From Rebecca billardiae RCC1528 (lineage: Eukaryota; Haptophyta): DNA of 64,000 nt. Where the stretch lies: positions 3,720,001 through 3,784,000 of the forward strand of contig OZ251222.1 of the NCBI GenBank assembly GCA_965240325.2, in the 5' to 3' direction. The notes beneath the pieces were generated by a model. The model saw only the letters and a list, made by a program, of their open reading frames with translations. It searched no databases and had not been told where the DNA came from. The translations under genes were made by a program, and so were the position numbers. This document shows positions 30,953-37,976 of this stretch, one piece after another (position 1 is the first letter of the stretch; each line of letters opens with the position of its first letter).

Positions 30953-31621
30953 ATGCGAGCCGTACCTACGGTATCAACCGCCGAAGGCGAAGCGCGCGTC
31001 GCGACCGGCGCCAAAGCGGCGTGGGATGCCGGCCACACCCTGGAGAACGACCACCGTAATCTGTTGCGCGCATCGTACGACGATTTGCCTCGTGCGCAGC
31101 ACCGCTTGCACTCGCTCGGGTACGATATGGATGCCGATTTGAGCACGGACGAGGCCAAAGTCGCCGTCCACCGGGCGTCTGGCAGGCCACTGGTGCTGCA
31201 TCGCGGATCGACCACCTCCGCTGATTGGCTGGTGAGCGATGCGCTCATCGCCGCCGGCCGAGCTGATGCGCACGACCCCCGCCACGCGCGCGCGCGCAAG
31301 ATCACCGAAATTACCCGGCGCAAATATGGACAACCGGTGTCGGCCATCGGGCACTCGCTCGGCGGCAGGCTGGCGGCACAATCCGGTGCAAAAGGACGCA
31401 TTCTCGGCGTCGACCCAGCGGTCGGCATCGGGGATGCATTTAAGAGGCGTGGCGACAATCACACGGTGATCAGATCGCCTGATGATGTGGTCAGCGCGCT
31501 CGGCGTGACGCAGCGCGGTGGGCAGGTCAAACACAAGCGCGGCTATGCTAAAAAAGGCAGCGCCGCGGACTTTTTATTGGGAGGGCTACCGATCAACCCG
31601 ATCGAGGCCCACCGTTTTTAA
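30953..31621 (+). CDS. Class-3-type lipase (alpha/beta hydrolase)
   Basis: 222 aa. LVLHRGSTTSADWLVSDAL (~80-98) matches the Lipase_3 oxyanion/strand signature (RGTxSxxDWxxD) and IGHSLGG (~132-138) is the nucleophile elbow with Ser135. A catalytic Asp candidate is in GVDPAV (~154). No signal peptide. The ATG at 30953 is preferred over one 60 nt upstream, which overlaps the LamG gene's stop region and precedes the promoter-like motif. Class-3-type lipases in PLVs/virophages are presumed virion or entry/egress enzymes acting on host membranes (family knowledge; role here inferred). Its stop abuts the convergent stop of the next gene. Confidence 0.8.
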   Translation: MRAVPTVSTAEGEARVATGAKAAWDAGHTLENDHRNLLRASYDDLPRAQHRLHSLGYDMDADLSTDEAKVAVHRASGRPLVLHRGSTTSADWLVSDALIAAGRADAHDPRHARARKITEITRRKYGQPVSAIGHSLGGRLAAQSGAKGRILGVDPAVGIGDAFKRRGDNHTVIRSPDDVVSALGVTQRGGQVKHKRGYAKKGSAADFLLGGLPINPIEAHRF

Positions 31622-31906
31622 TCAGTACCCGACGGTGCGCGCAGCGCGGTCCGCAACGTCCACCGCCTCGGTGGCTCGCTCGATCGCGCGGCGCCCCGCC
31701 GCCGTGAACGGCGCAGCTACGTCGCCCAGGCCGGGAGTCTTATCAATTTCTGAAGTCACCTGTTTTAGGTCTTTTCCGATTTTGTGAACGCACGGTTTGG
31801 CGTCGTGGATGGCGCGTGCGAGCGGCCGGCCGATGCGCTGCGCATGACTCGCGAGGCGCCCTAGGCGGCGCTTTCCTTGATTGATGAGGCGCCCGAGGAA
31901 GCTCAT
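31622..31906 (-). CDS. Small basic amphipathic virion-type protein (94 aa)
   Basis: Located directly downstream of MCP on the same strand (23-nt gap). The N-terminus MSFLGRLINQGKRRLGRL continues as a strongly amphipathic, basic helix. The rest is helical (DLKQVTSEIDKTPGL, RRAIERATEAVDVADRA). Size, charge and position next to the capsid genes recall the internal minor/cement or membrane-active proteins of adeno- and polinton-related virions (protein VI/X-like). This is analogy, not detected homology. A TAAAAATCCG motif overlaps the MCP stop just upstream. Confidence 0.65.
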   Translation of the reverse strand: MSFLGRLINQGKRRLGRLASHAQRIGRPLARAIHDAKPCVHKIGKDLKQVTSEIDKTPGLGDVAAPFTAAGRRAIERATEAVDVADRAARTVGY

Positions 31907-31922
31907 ACTAGTATTCGTAGAT

Positions 31923-31932
31923 CGGATTTTTA
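31923..31932 (-). promoter_or_regulatory. Putative PLV late promoter motif
   Basis: TAAAAATCCG on the minus strand, overlapping the MCP stop codon and 16 nt before the ATG at 31906. Confidence 0.45.
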
Positions 31933-33183
31933 CTCGGAGAACGACACGATGCCGTCAGACACCTCCAGCAGCATGTCCGCCTGGCAGAAGAAATCAACGA
32001 TAATAGAGACGCCAGCTTTCGTGTCACACACGAATTGCACGGCCTCATCGCGGAGCACGCGACCGTCACTCAGTATATCACTCAGACCGAACGCCGACAG
32101 TGAGAGCCCCATCACAAAGCCCTCCTCATCATATACTGCAGACGAGAGCGTGCTGGGCGCGTCAGCCATGTCGACGCTCTGAAGGGCCTTCATCAGCTCC
32201 ATACGCCCCTCGGCGGCACCGTTCGCAAGTGAGATGCGCTCCTGCGGTACGTTGTGCGCCCCGATCTTCAGGTAAAAATAGCTGGCGTCGGCACGCGTGC
32301 GCAAGTTGCCGTGCACCGCCGCCGACTCGACGCTCGAATCCGCGCGAATAATCGCGAAGATAGCGTTTGCCGAAGCCATCTTCCAGGGTAGCGTGAAATT
32401 GATTGAGCCGCTTTGGACTGTGGTCTGGGCATGATGCCAATTCGACGTGGGGATAATGATGCGCGGAATCGAGCGGACGAGCGCCTGCTCAACCGAGTCG
32501 GCGAGCTGCACGAGCGACATTTGATACTTGACATTATCGAGCTTGAAGCTGCCGGTTGACAGCCCATTACCAGTCACGCCCCATTTGGGCAGCGGTGCGA
32601 CCTTGACCTCGACGCGCAGGCCATCGCGGATCACGCCCAGTGGGATGGACTTCTGCGCGAGCGAGCCGAGGCAATATGGGAGCGGAAGGCAGACCGTCTT
32701 GCGCTCGCCGGCTTCGATTCGCGCACCATCGCGGCTGTAGTAGGCATCGACCGCATCCAAGATGACATTGCCACTAATAGGGAGATAATCCGACGAGCCC
32801 ATGATCGTGTTGGTTGTCATGCGGCTGCTAGTGGAGGCCTGCGTATCCATGAGCATCTGGCACAGCTCGCCGAACTGATCATTCGAGGCCACGTGGGTTG
32901 ATCCGAAATACGTGTCGATCGACTGAATGCACGAGTGCGCCGTACCAGTGAGCGTCAGGGAAGTGGTGCTGTTGTTGAAAACGTCAAACTGCAAGTACGA
33001 CTCTGACGTGTTCCAATGAGTGCCCGGCGAGCCCGTCGGGAGCTGGAAGATCATCTTCGTGCCTGGGCCGAATTCGTTGCTGGGGCCTGGGACGACAGAC
33101 GAGCGAATCGACTGAGCGGGCACTGCGAGATCCTTGGGCTTGGCATAGTTATAGCTGGCCGGGACAGTCGGCGTCGAATCCAT
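31930..33183 (-). CDS. mcp: PLV major capsid protein (MCP)
   Basis: 417 aa, ATG at 33183 to TAA. It begins with a short polar arm (MDSTPTVPASYNYAKPKDL). The PLV MCP-like segment FGPGTKMIFQLPTG is followed by LQFDVFNN strands, and the second half has IPLGVIRDGLRVEVKV, INFTLPWKMA and VIVDFF-like strands. Overall length and strand pattern fit a double jelly-roll capsomer that assembles the icosahedral shell as trimers. The identity is supported by the adjacent minor capsid gene and the packaging ATPase. Double jelly-roll structure is inferred and would need a fold prediction. Confidence 0.85.
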   Translation of the reverse strand: MDSTPTVPASYNYAKPKDLAVPAQSIRSSVVPGPSNEFGPGTKMIFQLPTGSPGTHWNTSESYLQFDVFNNSTTSLTLTGTAHSCIQSIDTYFGSTHVASNDQFGELCQMLMDTQASTSSRMTTNTIMGSSDYLPISGNVILDAVDAYYSRDGARIEAGERKTVCLPLPYCLGSLAQKSIPLGVIRDGLRVEVKVAPLPKWGVTGNGLSTGSFKLDNVKYQMSLVQLADSVEQALVRSIPRIIIPTSNWHHAQTTVQSGSINFTLPWKMASANAIFAIIRADSSVESAAVHGNLRTRADASYFYLKIGAHNVPQERISLANGAAEGRMELMKALQSVDMADAPSTLSSAVYDEEGFVMGLSLSAFGLSDILSDGRVLRDEAVQFVCDTKAGVSIIVDFFCQADMLLEVSDGIVSFSE

Positions 33184-33203
33184 TTATTAAGGTGTGAGAG
33201 GAT

Positions 33204-33220
33204 GCGACATTTTATTTTGC
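33204..33220 (-). promoter_or_regulatory. A/T-rich promoter-like element of MCP
   Basis: GCAAAATAAAATGTCGC, 20 nt upstream of the MCP ATG and just after the minor capsid stop. It resembles the element before polB. Confidence 0.45.
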
Positions 33221-33226
33221 CACGTC

Positions 33227-33988
33227 TTAGACGACGTCGAGTCGGAGTCGGAGCGTCCACTGAGCTCCGTTGAGATTAAGTGGCTCCATCGTATTTGAAT
33301 CGAGTAGCTGGAATTCCAATGTGCTAATACTGCGGCGGCCGACTTCGCGTACGGTGTCCGTCTGATTGAGCCATGTTTGGACTTGCCCGAAGCCTACGTT
33401 GAAGAGCACCTCGCCTAGAACATTCGTCGTGGAGCCGCCGCCAGTGGAATCGCGCGTGCGCAGCTCGAGGCTCTCGCACGCCACCAGCGCACCGCGGCGT
33501 AGCATGTCGGCGACGCCCGGCGGCGAGGCGGAGCCGCCAGCAGGCACCGTTAGGTTCGATCCGAGCAACCCGATCACGCGAGCGATGGGCGATGAGGCCC
33601 ACACGGTGTCATCCGTACCCAAGCTGTTCGCGAAGACGAATTTGCCGAGCTGCTCGTCAAAAGTAACCGTCAAATGACTCGCACCGCCCGCCGTCAGCTT
33701 TGAAGTAAGCTCGGTGGCCAGCTGCGAAGCGGTGTAATTTTTGATATCGGGATAGACGTGCACATCACCCCAGTTACCGCCCACATACAAGTCGTTATTC
33801 GTGGCGTCGATTGCATACGATGTATTTGGCAAGCAAACGCTGATTAAATTGCAGAATATGTTCTCGCTGCTGTCTGCCACTATGGGCTCCGACAGATCAA
33901 ATACGACGTGGTCGGTGCGGTTAGAGCCGCTCGGGAAACGGTCAGCCTGCGCAGTGCTCAAATACAGGTCACTCAGCGCAAACGTCAT
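33227..33988 (-). CDS. PLV minor capsid protein (penton-type)
   Basis: 253 aa from the ATG at 33988 (MTFALSDLYLSTAQADRFPSG). A GTG four codons upstream is not used as start in eukaryotic systems. The N-terminal pattern SNRTDHVVFDLSEPI, then NLISVCLPNTSYAI and NDLYVGG and the C-terminal LNLNGAQWTLRLRL are typical of the single-jelly-roll penton/minor capsid proteins paired with PLV and virophage MCPs. It lies 43 nt upstream of MCP on the same strand, the usual mCP-MCP order. Confidence 0.8.
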   Translation of the reverse strand: MTFALSDLYLSTAQADRFPSGSNRTDHVVFDLSEPIVADSSENIFCNLISVCLPNTSYAIDATNNDLYVGGNWGDVHVYPDIKNYTASQLATELTSKLTAGGASHLTVTFDEQLGKFVFANSLGTDDTVWASSPIARVIGLLGSNLTVPAGGSASPPGVADMLRRGALVACESLELRTRDSTGGGSTTNVLGEVLFNVGFGQVQTWLNQTDTVREVGRRSISTLEFQLLDSNTMEPLNLNGAQWTLRLRLDVV

Positions 33989-34136
33989 TGTGGTCGTCAC
34001 GCGGATTTTTAAGCGTCGCTTTTAGAGCTGGCGGTGGGTGGTTTTGAGCGAGCTCTTCGAAGACTTCGTCGGGGAGGCACGCGGGCAGCTTCGAGCGCCA
34101 GTAGATTTCGGCGTAGTCTCTGTAACAAATATCCAT
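33969..34136 (-). CDS. Possible small PLV protein (55 aa) overlapping the minor capsid gene
   Basis: ATG at 34136 (MDICYRDYAEIYWRSKLPA), ending inside the 5' end of the minor capsid gene in another frame. It fills the otherwise empty gap between divergent genes and is less GC/Ala-biased than chance frames here. No family recognised. Its ATG overlaps by two bases the opposite-strand ATG at 34135. Confidence 0.35.
   Translation of the reverse strand: MDICYRDYAEIYWRSKLPACLPDEVFEELAQNHPPPALKATLKNPRDDHNDVCAE
34002..34012 (-). promoter_or_regulatory. Putative PLV late promoter motif
   Basis: TTAAAAATCCG on the minus strand, 13 nt before the minor capsid ATG at 33988. Confidence 0.45.
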
Positions 34137-34149
34137 GGTGCTCTTAACT

Positions 34150-34683
34150 ATGACCAAGAAAAAAGTAGTGGTCATTGAGGCCGGTAATCACCTCGATGCT
34201 CGGCCTGGCGCCGGCGATAGCATCGGTGATAGCAGGGGTTCTCCTGGGGAACTGTCTGTGGGAAGCGATGCTGCCTCCGCGAGTGAGCCCGCCTCACTCG
34301 TGGTGGAACCCCCTCCAATTGTGCGAGCAGAGCCTATATATGCAACTCCTGTCACCGTCATAAAGAAGCGAGTGCTGAGCGACAAGGCCCGCAAGGCGCT
34401 CGATCGAGGGCGACTCCAGCGTATGCGCGATGAATACGGCCGCCAAATCGCTAACTATACAAAGCTAGCCAAAGAGCTCGATGAGCGCCTCGCAACCCTC
34501 GATCCTGCAGGGCCAACCCCAGAGCCACGAGCGCTCAAGCGCACCGATATGGTCATCGTAGACGAGCCCCCGGCTCGACCGACGGAGAGCCAGCCGCCCG
34601 CGCCGACGCCCGCGCCGACGCCCGCGCCGGTTCGCCCGCCGTTGCGCTATGCGCCTGCATCGCGTGCCTTCAAATTCGCCTAA
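34150..34683 (+). CDS. PLV hypothetical coiled-coil protein (177 aa)
   Basis: Start taken at the ATG at 34150 (MTKKKVVVIEAGNHLD; A at -3). An in-frame ATG at 34135 would add five residues. The N-terminal third is disordered (Ser/Ala/Gly). LSDKARKALDRGRLQRMRDEYGRQI continues into a basic coiled coil, a pattern often seen in small DNA-virus proteins encoded near the ATPase. The tail is Pro-rich (PAPTPAPTPAPVRPP). Function unknown. Confidence 0.6.
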   Translation: MTKKKVVVIEAGNHLDARPGAGDSIGDSRGSPGELSVGSDAASASEPASLVVEPPPIVRAEPIYATPVTVIKKRVLSDKARKALDRGRLQRMRDEYGRQIANYTKLAKELDERLATLDPAGPTPEPRALKRTDMVIVDEPPARPTESQPPAPTPAPTPAPVRPPLRYAPASRAFKFA

Positions 34684-34703
34684 AAATACCAAGGCCCCTA
34701 CTA

Positions 34704-35414
34704 ATGGTGACCATCGAGGAGACGCCCCCTGAAAAGGTGATCGAACTGGTGATGCCTGCCATGCTCGTCGACGGGAAGCTATCGGACAGCATACCAGAGC
34801 CACTGCCAAATCAAGCCAGTTTTTGGGGATTCTTTGGGCCGCCCCGCTCGGGAAAGAGCTCGGCGGTAATCGCGCTGCTGACGGGCCATTATCGCCAAGT
34901 GTTTCACAACGTGATATATATCGTGCCGGCGTCGAGCTTTGCGAGCGTGCGGGACAATCCGCTTGCGCAAGTGAAACATGTGTACCACGAATTCGACGCC
35001 GAAACGCTCGATGATGTGATGGATATCGTCAAAGCGTCATCGAAGAAGGGTCATCACACCCTCGTTTTAGTCGACGATTTCATGACCGCTCTCAAAGACG
35101 CGCCGCTGCGCAGGCAATTCGAAAAACTGGTAGCCAACCGCCGCCACCTGCGCACGAGTTTGTGGGTCATCTCACAAAACTATATTGCGCTGCCGTTGAG
35201 CACGCGGAAGCTTCTGAGTCACACGCTGTTTTTTCGACCTAATAATTTGCGTGAAACGGAGTCGTTCCGCAGCGAGCTCTTCCCTATGAGCCGGCACGAT
35301 TTCCAGGTGATTTTTAATCACGTGTTTGCGAGCGGCAACAAGCACGATTTTATGTTTGTCGACGTGGATGCGGGTGAGATCCACAAGAAATGGACTAGAC
35401 TTCGAATCGTCTAG
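34704..35414 (+). CDS. A32-type (FtsK-HerA) DNA-packaging ATPase
   Basis: 236 aa, ATG at 34704, 20 nt after the previous stop, with a CTAAAAATACC element between. Walker A is GPPRSGKSS (45-53), Walker B LVLVDDF (120-126) and the sensor/polar motif VISQN (155-159). Length and motif spacing match the A32-like packaging ATPases of PLVs, virophages and NCLDVs, which pump genomic DNA into preformed capsids. All catalytic residues are intact. Confidence 0.9.
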   Translation: MVTIEETPPEKVIELVMPAMLVDGKLSDSIPEPLPNQASFWGFFGPPRSGKSSAVIALLTGHYRQVFHNVIYIVPASSFASVRDNPLAQVKHVYHEFDAETLDDVMDIVKASSKKGHHTLVLVDDFMTALKDAPLRRQFEKLVANRRHLRTSLWVISQNYIALPLSTRKLLSHTLFFRPNNLRETESFRSELFPMSRHDFQVIFNHVFASGNKHDFMFVDVDAGEIHKKWTRLRIV

Positions 35415-35454
35415 ACCGACGACGAATAAATCTAGGCATCACTCACAGATCACG

Positions 35455-36255
35455 ATGGGCGAGGCAGTACACCACGAGCGTCTCGAAATCAATGAAAAAA
35501 CGACTCATTTTTCGCTAAACGGCGAGCCCTACGATGGACCCAAGCACCGTAAGTGGCCAAAATACGAGTGGTGGACTGGCGTGATCCCAACGAACGCTAG
35601 CGAGAAGCTCGTCTACCACAATCGCGCGCTGCTAATGGAGGGCCAGGATGATGACCCGTCAGCGCCTTTCAAGATCATGTCGACGCTCGAGTCACACGGC
35701 GAGCATAGCGGTGAAATCGTCAATTTTGAGACGATGGCGCGCGACCCGCAGACGGACGAGCGCATCCGTCTCTCTAAAATGAATTTCCCCCCACGCAATA
35801 TGTTTGCAGGCAAACGCGGCGGTTTTTCGCACGTGGTCGAGCAGCGCCTGCCCGAAAGCAAACCAGTGAGGCCACAGACGCCTCCAGAGGAGGCGCCAGT
35901 GCCTGCAACCCCCATGAAGCCCGCGCCAAGTCGATCACCTGCACCCATGTCAATGACCAGGGTCATGCCCGAGCCGGTAACGGGTCAGCCTATGGATGCT
36001 ACACCCCTTCTAGTTGACGGTCTGCCTATGTTTGTTGGTGAACTTCGAACCAGTGTCAGACGTACAGCTCAAAATCGCATTGATGTATTCTTTAATCGTT
36101 TCTTGGTGAGATCTTATGAGGACGGCTGGAGCAATGATCATTTGGAAAATAAGCTCGCGTCGCATCTGAAGATAAAATTACCGCTTGTGCGCATACTCGT
36201 CAATGAAAAGGTTGCCCGGGGTGGTCCTCGACGGCAGCCAGCGCTACTACCTTAG
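35455..36255 (+). CDS. PLV hypothetical protein (266 aa)
   Basis: ATG at 35455 with a CGAATAAATC element upstream; a longer frame back to 35326 overlaps the ATPase and is not preferred. The N-terminal part (KWPKYEWWTGVIPTN, KLVYHNRALLMEG) is compact. Residues ~135-185 are a Pro-rich linker (PEEAPVPATPMKPAPSRSP). The C-terminal ~75 residues (RTAQNRIDVFFNRFLVRSY to KLPLVRILVNEKVARGG) look like a small helical domain. No family recognised. Its stop overlaps the convergent next gene by a few bases. Confidence 0.65.
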   Translation: MGEAVHHERLEINEKTTHFSLNGEPYDGPKHRKWPKYEWWTGVIPTNASEKLVYHNRALLMEGQDDDPSAPFKIMSTLESHGEHSGEIVNFETMARDPQTDERIRLSKMNFPPRNMFAGKRGGFSHVVEQRLPESKPVRPQTPPEEAPVPATPMKPAPSRSPAPMSMTRVMPEPVTGQPMDATPLLVDGLPMFVGELRTSVRRTAQNRIDVFFNRFLVRSYEDGWSNDHLENKLASHLKIKLPLVRILVNEKVARGGPRRQPALLP

Positions 36256-36575
36256 CCGACAAAGTGGTACACGATTACCTTTCCCTTAATGGCCATGCAG
36301 CGCACCGCATCGGCTATCTCGAACACAGGCGTATCGTGCATTTTGATGTAGGCCTCAGCATCGAGCAGCTCGATGTCGATGAGATCAAAAGTGCGAGTGC
36401 GCTGGAGGCGCTTGCTCAGGTAGCCGTCGCGAAGCGTGATGGTCGTCTTGATCTTCTTGTTGCGCAGATCGCTCATGTACTTACCAGATGGCTTGCGCAC
36501 CTCCGTGCGCCGGCCCTCGTCGAGCATTTCGAAGAAATCACGGTCGAGCGGGAGCGAGACCGTTGGAGTCACCAT
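36252..36575 (-). CDS. PLV small protein, possibly ASCH/PUA-like (107 aa)
   Basis: ATG at 36575. FFEMLDEGRRTEVRKPSGKY resembles the start of ASCH domains (F-x-x-[IL]-x-x-G-x-K-T-x-E-x-R), followed by strands ITLRDGY, FDLIDIELLDA and KGKVIVYHFVG. ASCH proteins bind RNA or act as small nucleoside hydrolases. The match is by eye and weak; it could equally be an unrelated beta-rich viral protein. Confidence 0.5.
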   Translation of the reverse strand: MVTPTVSLPLDRDFFEMLDEGRRTEVRKPSGKYMSDLRNKKIKTTITLRDGYLSKRLQRTRTFDLIDIELLDAEAYIKMHDTPVFEIADAVRCMAIKGKVIVYHFVG

Positions 36576-36590
36576 CGTGCGGGCACTAGT

Positions 36591-36608
36591 CCGGATTTTG
36601 ATTTTTAA
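36591..36608 (-). promoter_or_regulatory. Putative PLV late promoter motif (double)
   Basis: TTAAAAATCAAAATCCGG on the minus strand, overlapping the upstream stop codon and 15 nt before the ATG at 36575. Confidence 0.45.
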
Positions 36609-37552
36609 GAAGCCTTGAAGCGCTTCGGGAGATCCGGGTAGCGAGCGCCTGGAGCGCCCGTGTCGAGCTCCTCGGAAGTGTAGGTCTCGTTCACGTCAAC
36701 GACGATCATCCGCTTGCGCTGGTTGATCACCTCGACGTCCGGCGTAAAGTTCGCCGCGACGATCACCCACGGCTTGCGGATGCGCTTGAACGGGATCTTC
36801 GACGTGCCCGGCACCTTCCCGCCCGCCAGGTTCTCGAGCAGGCCCCAGAACCAGCTCGGCACGCCCACCAAAGTCGTGATCTTCGTCAGGTCGAAGAAAA
36901 CGTGATCGATGGGGCCGTTGCGGAGGCGTGCGACGATGATCGCTCGCGTGCTGCCTGGGATGTCGTAGTACTCGATGAGGGGGAGCAGGCCCGTGGACAT
37001 AGGCTGCTCAGATATGAAGTCGCACATCATCGACTTGCCGATCTGACCAGTCTTGTCGCTCGCGAACCAAACCGTGTTCGCCGTCGCCTCCTGCGGGAAG
37101 GGCTTGGCAAAAGCCTCCATCCACTCTTTCTGCATCAAGTTGGGCTCGAAGAGAAGCGGTGGTGGGAGTGAGCTCATCGAGGGCGAGGCGAACGTAGACG
37201 TCTGCAGCGCGTCGATTCGCCCTAGCAGCTTCGCCTCGCGCTGCGCAAAGTACTCCGCGCACGGCGTGTCGAATCCGTACTTGATCTTGGCAAAGGCAGT
37301 GCCAAACTTGAGGGAGGGCATGCGCACCTCGCCGTTGATCTCCTGCACGCGGCACGAGCGGCGGTAGTCGAGTGTGAGGACGAGCGTGATGCCCTCGTGC
37401 GTGCTCGCCGACGTCAGCCGGCCGTGCTTCCCGCCCTCGAGCGTGTCGAGCGTCCTCGTCTTCACGTGCTCGTGCAGGACGTCGTGCTCATCGCAGTCCG
37501 CAAAAACGAACTCCCAGTGCGATCGCGCTAGCGGAGCGTGCTTGGATGGCAT
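36605..37552 (-). CDS. Superfamily-3 helicase (CRESS-Rep-like)
   Basis: 315 aa, ATG at 37552. The C-terminal half has Walker A ASDKTGQIGKSMM (~165-177), Walker B HVFFDLTKI (~217-225) and motif C VIVAANFTPD (~264-273) followed by basic NQRKRMIVVDV. This is the SF3 order and spacing seen in Rep helicases of circular ssDNA (CRESS) viruses. The N-terminal ~140 residues (HWEFVFADCDEHDVL, GITLVLTLDYRR) occupy the place of the HUH nickase, but I see no convincing HUH motif. It presumably unwinds viral DNA for pPolB. Confidence 0.75.
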   Translation of the reverse strand: MPSKHAPLARSHWEFVFADCDEHDVLHEHVKTRTLDTLEGGKHGRLTSASTHEGITLVLTLDYRRSCRVQEINGEVRMPSLKFGTAFAKIKYGFDTPCAEYFAQREAKLLGRIDALQTSTFASPSMSSLPPPLLFEPNLMQKEWMEAFAKPFPQEATANTVWFASDKTGQIGKSMMCDFISEQPMSTGLLPLIEYYDIPGSTRAIIVARLRNGPIDHVFFDLTKITTLVGVPSWFWGLLENLAGGKVPGTSKIPFKRIRKPWVIVAANFTPDVEVINQRKRMIVVDVNETYTSEELDTGAPGARYPDLPKRFKAS

Positions 37553-37599
37553 ATTGCGCTTCGGTCGCTTTTCACCTAAGCCGCTTGTCTTTAACTACG

Positions 37600-37869
37600 A
37601 GCCGCACGGGCTTCGTGGGGCTTCGTGGTGGTGCTGTAGTAGTGGGATCGCTTCTCTTTAACTACATATGAGTCCGGATGCTCAAAAATGAGTTCAGTAC
37701 GGTGGGGCTTCGGGGGCTTCGTGGGGCTTCGTGGGACGAGTCGGACGAGTCGTAGACTCGTGGTGGGTCGGAGACTCGTCGTAGACTCGTGGGATGGCGA
37801 TTGGGGGAGGCTCTGCGGAGGCTCGATGCGGCTCGATGTGGCTCGACGTGGCGGCGGGTGGCGGGCGTC
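37600..37869. repeat. Right subterminal repeats of the PLV
   Basis: Clusters of GGGGCTTCGTGG-type units (37615-37735), AGACTCGTNG units (37747-37795) and GGCTCGATG units (37819-37852) lie between the helicase gene and the right terminal repeat. No ORF of note. Confidence 0.7.
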
Positions 37870-37952
37870 GTGGCTCGACTGAGAATCGGGGATGACGAGT
37901 CGTAGGCTCGGAGGAGAGAGCTGGGGCGGCGGCACCGTATACTCCCACACAC
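37870..37952 (-). repeat. PLV terminal inverted repeat, right
   Basis: Reverse complement of 21709-21791 over 83 bp. It ends CCGTATACTCCCACACAC at 37952. Confidence 0.95.
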
Positions 37953-37976
37953 GCCCACCGCCCTCGCCGCCGCCCA
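37953..37976 (+). repeat. Candidate target-site duplication, right copy (24 bp)
   Basis: Matches 21685-21708 at 23 of 24 positions and directly abuts the terminal repeat. 24 bp equals two SPPP codon units, so the duplication would not disturb frame or register. Confidence 0.5.

Larger units (their letters stand above)
21709..37952. mobile_element. Integrated polinton-like virus (PLV), complete-looking, 16.2 kb
   Basis: Bounded by 83-bp terminal inverted repeats that start GTGTGTGGGAGTATACGG and inserted in an SPPP array. It carries the PLV hallmark set: double-jelly-roll-type major capsid, minor capsid, A32-type packaging ATPase and protein-primed PolB. It also has an SF3 helicase, lipase, LamG-domain protein and GIY-YIG-like protein. 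Genes are intron-free, closely packed on both strands, lower in GC than the host flanks, and none of the principal genes has a stop or frameshift. No retroviral-type integrase, tyrosine recombinase or adenovirus-type protease is recognised. Confidence 0.93.

Noticed and set aside
33989-34000. GTG start for the minor capsid protein
   Set aside because: Non-ATG initiation is not expected for a eukaryotic virus. An ATG four codons downstream follows the promoter-like motif.
21703-37960. A classical 5-6-bp Polinton target-site duplication
   Set aside because: No 5-6-bp direct repeat abuts the terminal repeats for any small shift of the boundaries. Only the 24-bp near-match is present.
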